From Chamaecyparis obtusa (lineage: Eukaryota; Streptophyta; Pinopsida; Cupressales; Cupressaceae), in contig BSBK01000765.1 in the NCBI GenBank assembly GCA_027943335.1, positions 2,959,001 through 3,023,000 of the forward strand: DNA of 64,000 nucleotides. Direction: 5' to 3'. Shown here piece by piece: positions 63,109 through 64,000 of this stretch. A program made the position numbers and the translations under genes. Position 1 is the first letter of the stretch; every line of letters starts with the position of its first letter. The notes below the pieces were generated by a model. That model saw only the letters and a list, made by a program, of their open reading frames with translations, had not been told where the DNA came from and did not search any database.

Positions 63109-64000
63109 TGTAATACCCCAAAAATGGGCTATAAGTTCATTAATCTCCTACATCTTCAATTCGAACGAAATTGACATCAAAGTCCTAATCTAAGGCACAT
63201 CTAAACATCATCGAATCATAATTGATTATCTTAAATTCTACATCGGGGAATATTCCTAGTAATATTCCTAATCATCATAATTATCTTTAATTTTATTATT
63301 ATTTGGCAATAAATCACATTTATCCTAAAAATTTGATTAATTAAATATTTTGTATATTTAATTAATTAGATTTAATATTTGCCACTTAATTATTTAATTA
63401 AATTTAATTCTATCTATTATTAATTGTATTATTTAATTTTGACAATAAATCAAAATTCCTATGAATAATTGATTAAATTCTTATTTAATTAATTAAAGCA
63501 TGTTGTCATTATTTAATAATATAATTTTTAATAAAAGTTTGAATAAATAGTTAATTAACCCATAAATTAATTATTTATTTTCAAAAATCAGTTGAGTTGA
63601 GGATAAATCACTTTATTTATTTATTTAATTCTTAATTATTATGCATATTCAAAAGAAACAGTTAAACTCCAAATCAGAAAATCAATGCAAGTTATTGACT
63701 TTTTGGAACTCAACATCCTTTTGGAGTTCAAAAAGCTGATCTAAACTCTAATTTGAGTTAAAAAGTCATTTTTGCATGTTTTTGCATGATTTTGAGAATT
63801 AACTATCTTTCATGATCAGATAACTCAAAAATCAAGATGAGTTAATTTGAGTGATTTATGGCTTTTCCCATGCACCTCCAAAGCCCTGGATTTCTATAAA
63901 ACAAGGCTTCAGCTCTTCATATCTCATCTCATATTTTGCACAATCACGCTGGAGAATTGGAATTGAAGAATCAAAGCTCTTGCGAATCGACATCTTTGTG
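63109..64000 (+). repeat. Partial LTR of the same Tat family, opposite orientation
   Basis: Starts TGTAATACCCC and is the reverse complement of the Tat LTRs at 35733-36976 and 52789-54032 (shared words: GGGCTATAAGTTCATTAA, AATCACATTTATCC, CTCCAAAGCCCTGGATTTC). It contains 892 of about 1244 bp before the window ends. It is more diverged than the other two are from each other. It could be a solo LTR or the 5' LTR of a + strand element continuing right. Confidence 0.9.

Overview
The window is plant nuclear DNA that is almost entirely transposable elements in various states of decay, with two short fragments of ordinary plant genes. Plant origin is supported by a 12-oxophytodienoate-reductase-like fragment, an M1 aminopeptidase exon of the plant type, a Tat-lineage Ty3/gypsy element with an antisense plant-mobile-domain ORF, and L1-type LINEs whose ORF2 ends in an RNase H. 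Large old nested elements, AT-rich spacers and very low gene density would fit a big-genome plant such as a gymnosperm. That last step is inference only.

Layout. 1-3660: spacer with a putative LTR (1565-3219). 3661-11599: complete but dead Ty3/gypsy chromovirus with 1.6-kb LTRs, TTATG target duplication, Met-tRNA-type primer site, gag, protease, RT, RNase H, integrase and a decayed chromodomain-like tail. 11605-12172: copia-like LTR scrap ending in a 33-bp C tract. About 12250-15870, minus: very degraded L1-type LINE. 17785-18264, minus: two correctly spliced exons of an OPR-like flavoprotein. 21073-21141, plus: one exon of a puromycin-sensitive-type M1 aminopeptidase. About 23665-35164, plus: a decayed Helitron-like element with a first OTU-like domain, a second OTU-like domain lacking its nucleophile, a DUF6570-type region, HUH Rep, PIF1 helicase and a C-terminal EEP endonuclease, followed by a multi-exon RPA1-like gene. 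35733-54032, minus: an 18.3-kb Tat-lineage Ty3/gypsy element (LTRs 1244 bp, CTACA target duplication) inserted just after the RPA gene. 55465-62982, minus: a nearly full-length L1-type LINE (ORF1, ORF2 = EN-RT-zinc knuckle-RNase H). 63109-64000: the start of another LTR of the same Tat family in opposite orientation, cut by the window edge.

How the parts relate. Only mobile-element machinery is encoded: rolling-circle replication (Rep/helicase with an RPA single-strand binder), LTR retrotransposition (gag-pol) and target-primed retrotransposition (LINE). No intact host gene is visible. All coding regions carry premature stops, and many of these are TAG where a glutamine is expected, which suggests decay by deamination of methylated CAG (CHG) sites.

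The most unusual item is the Helitron. OTU plus EN alongside Rep/helicase is the Helentron/Helitron2 plan, while an RPA gene is typical of plant Helitrons. Two unrelated gene fragments with introns lie just upstream of its coding region.
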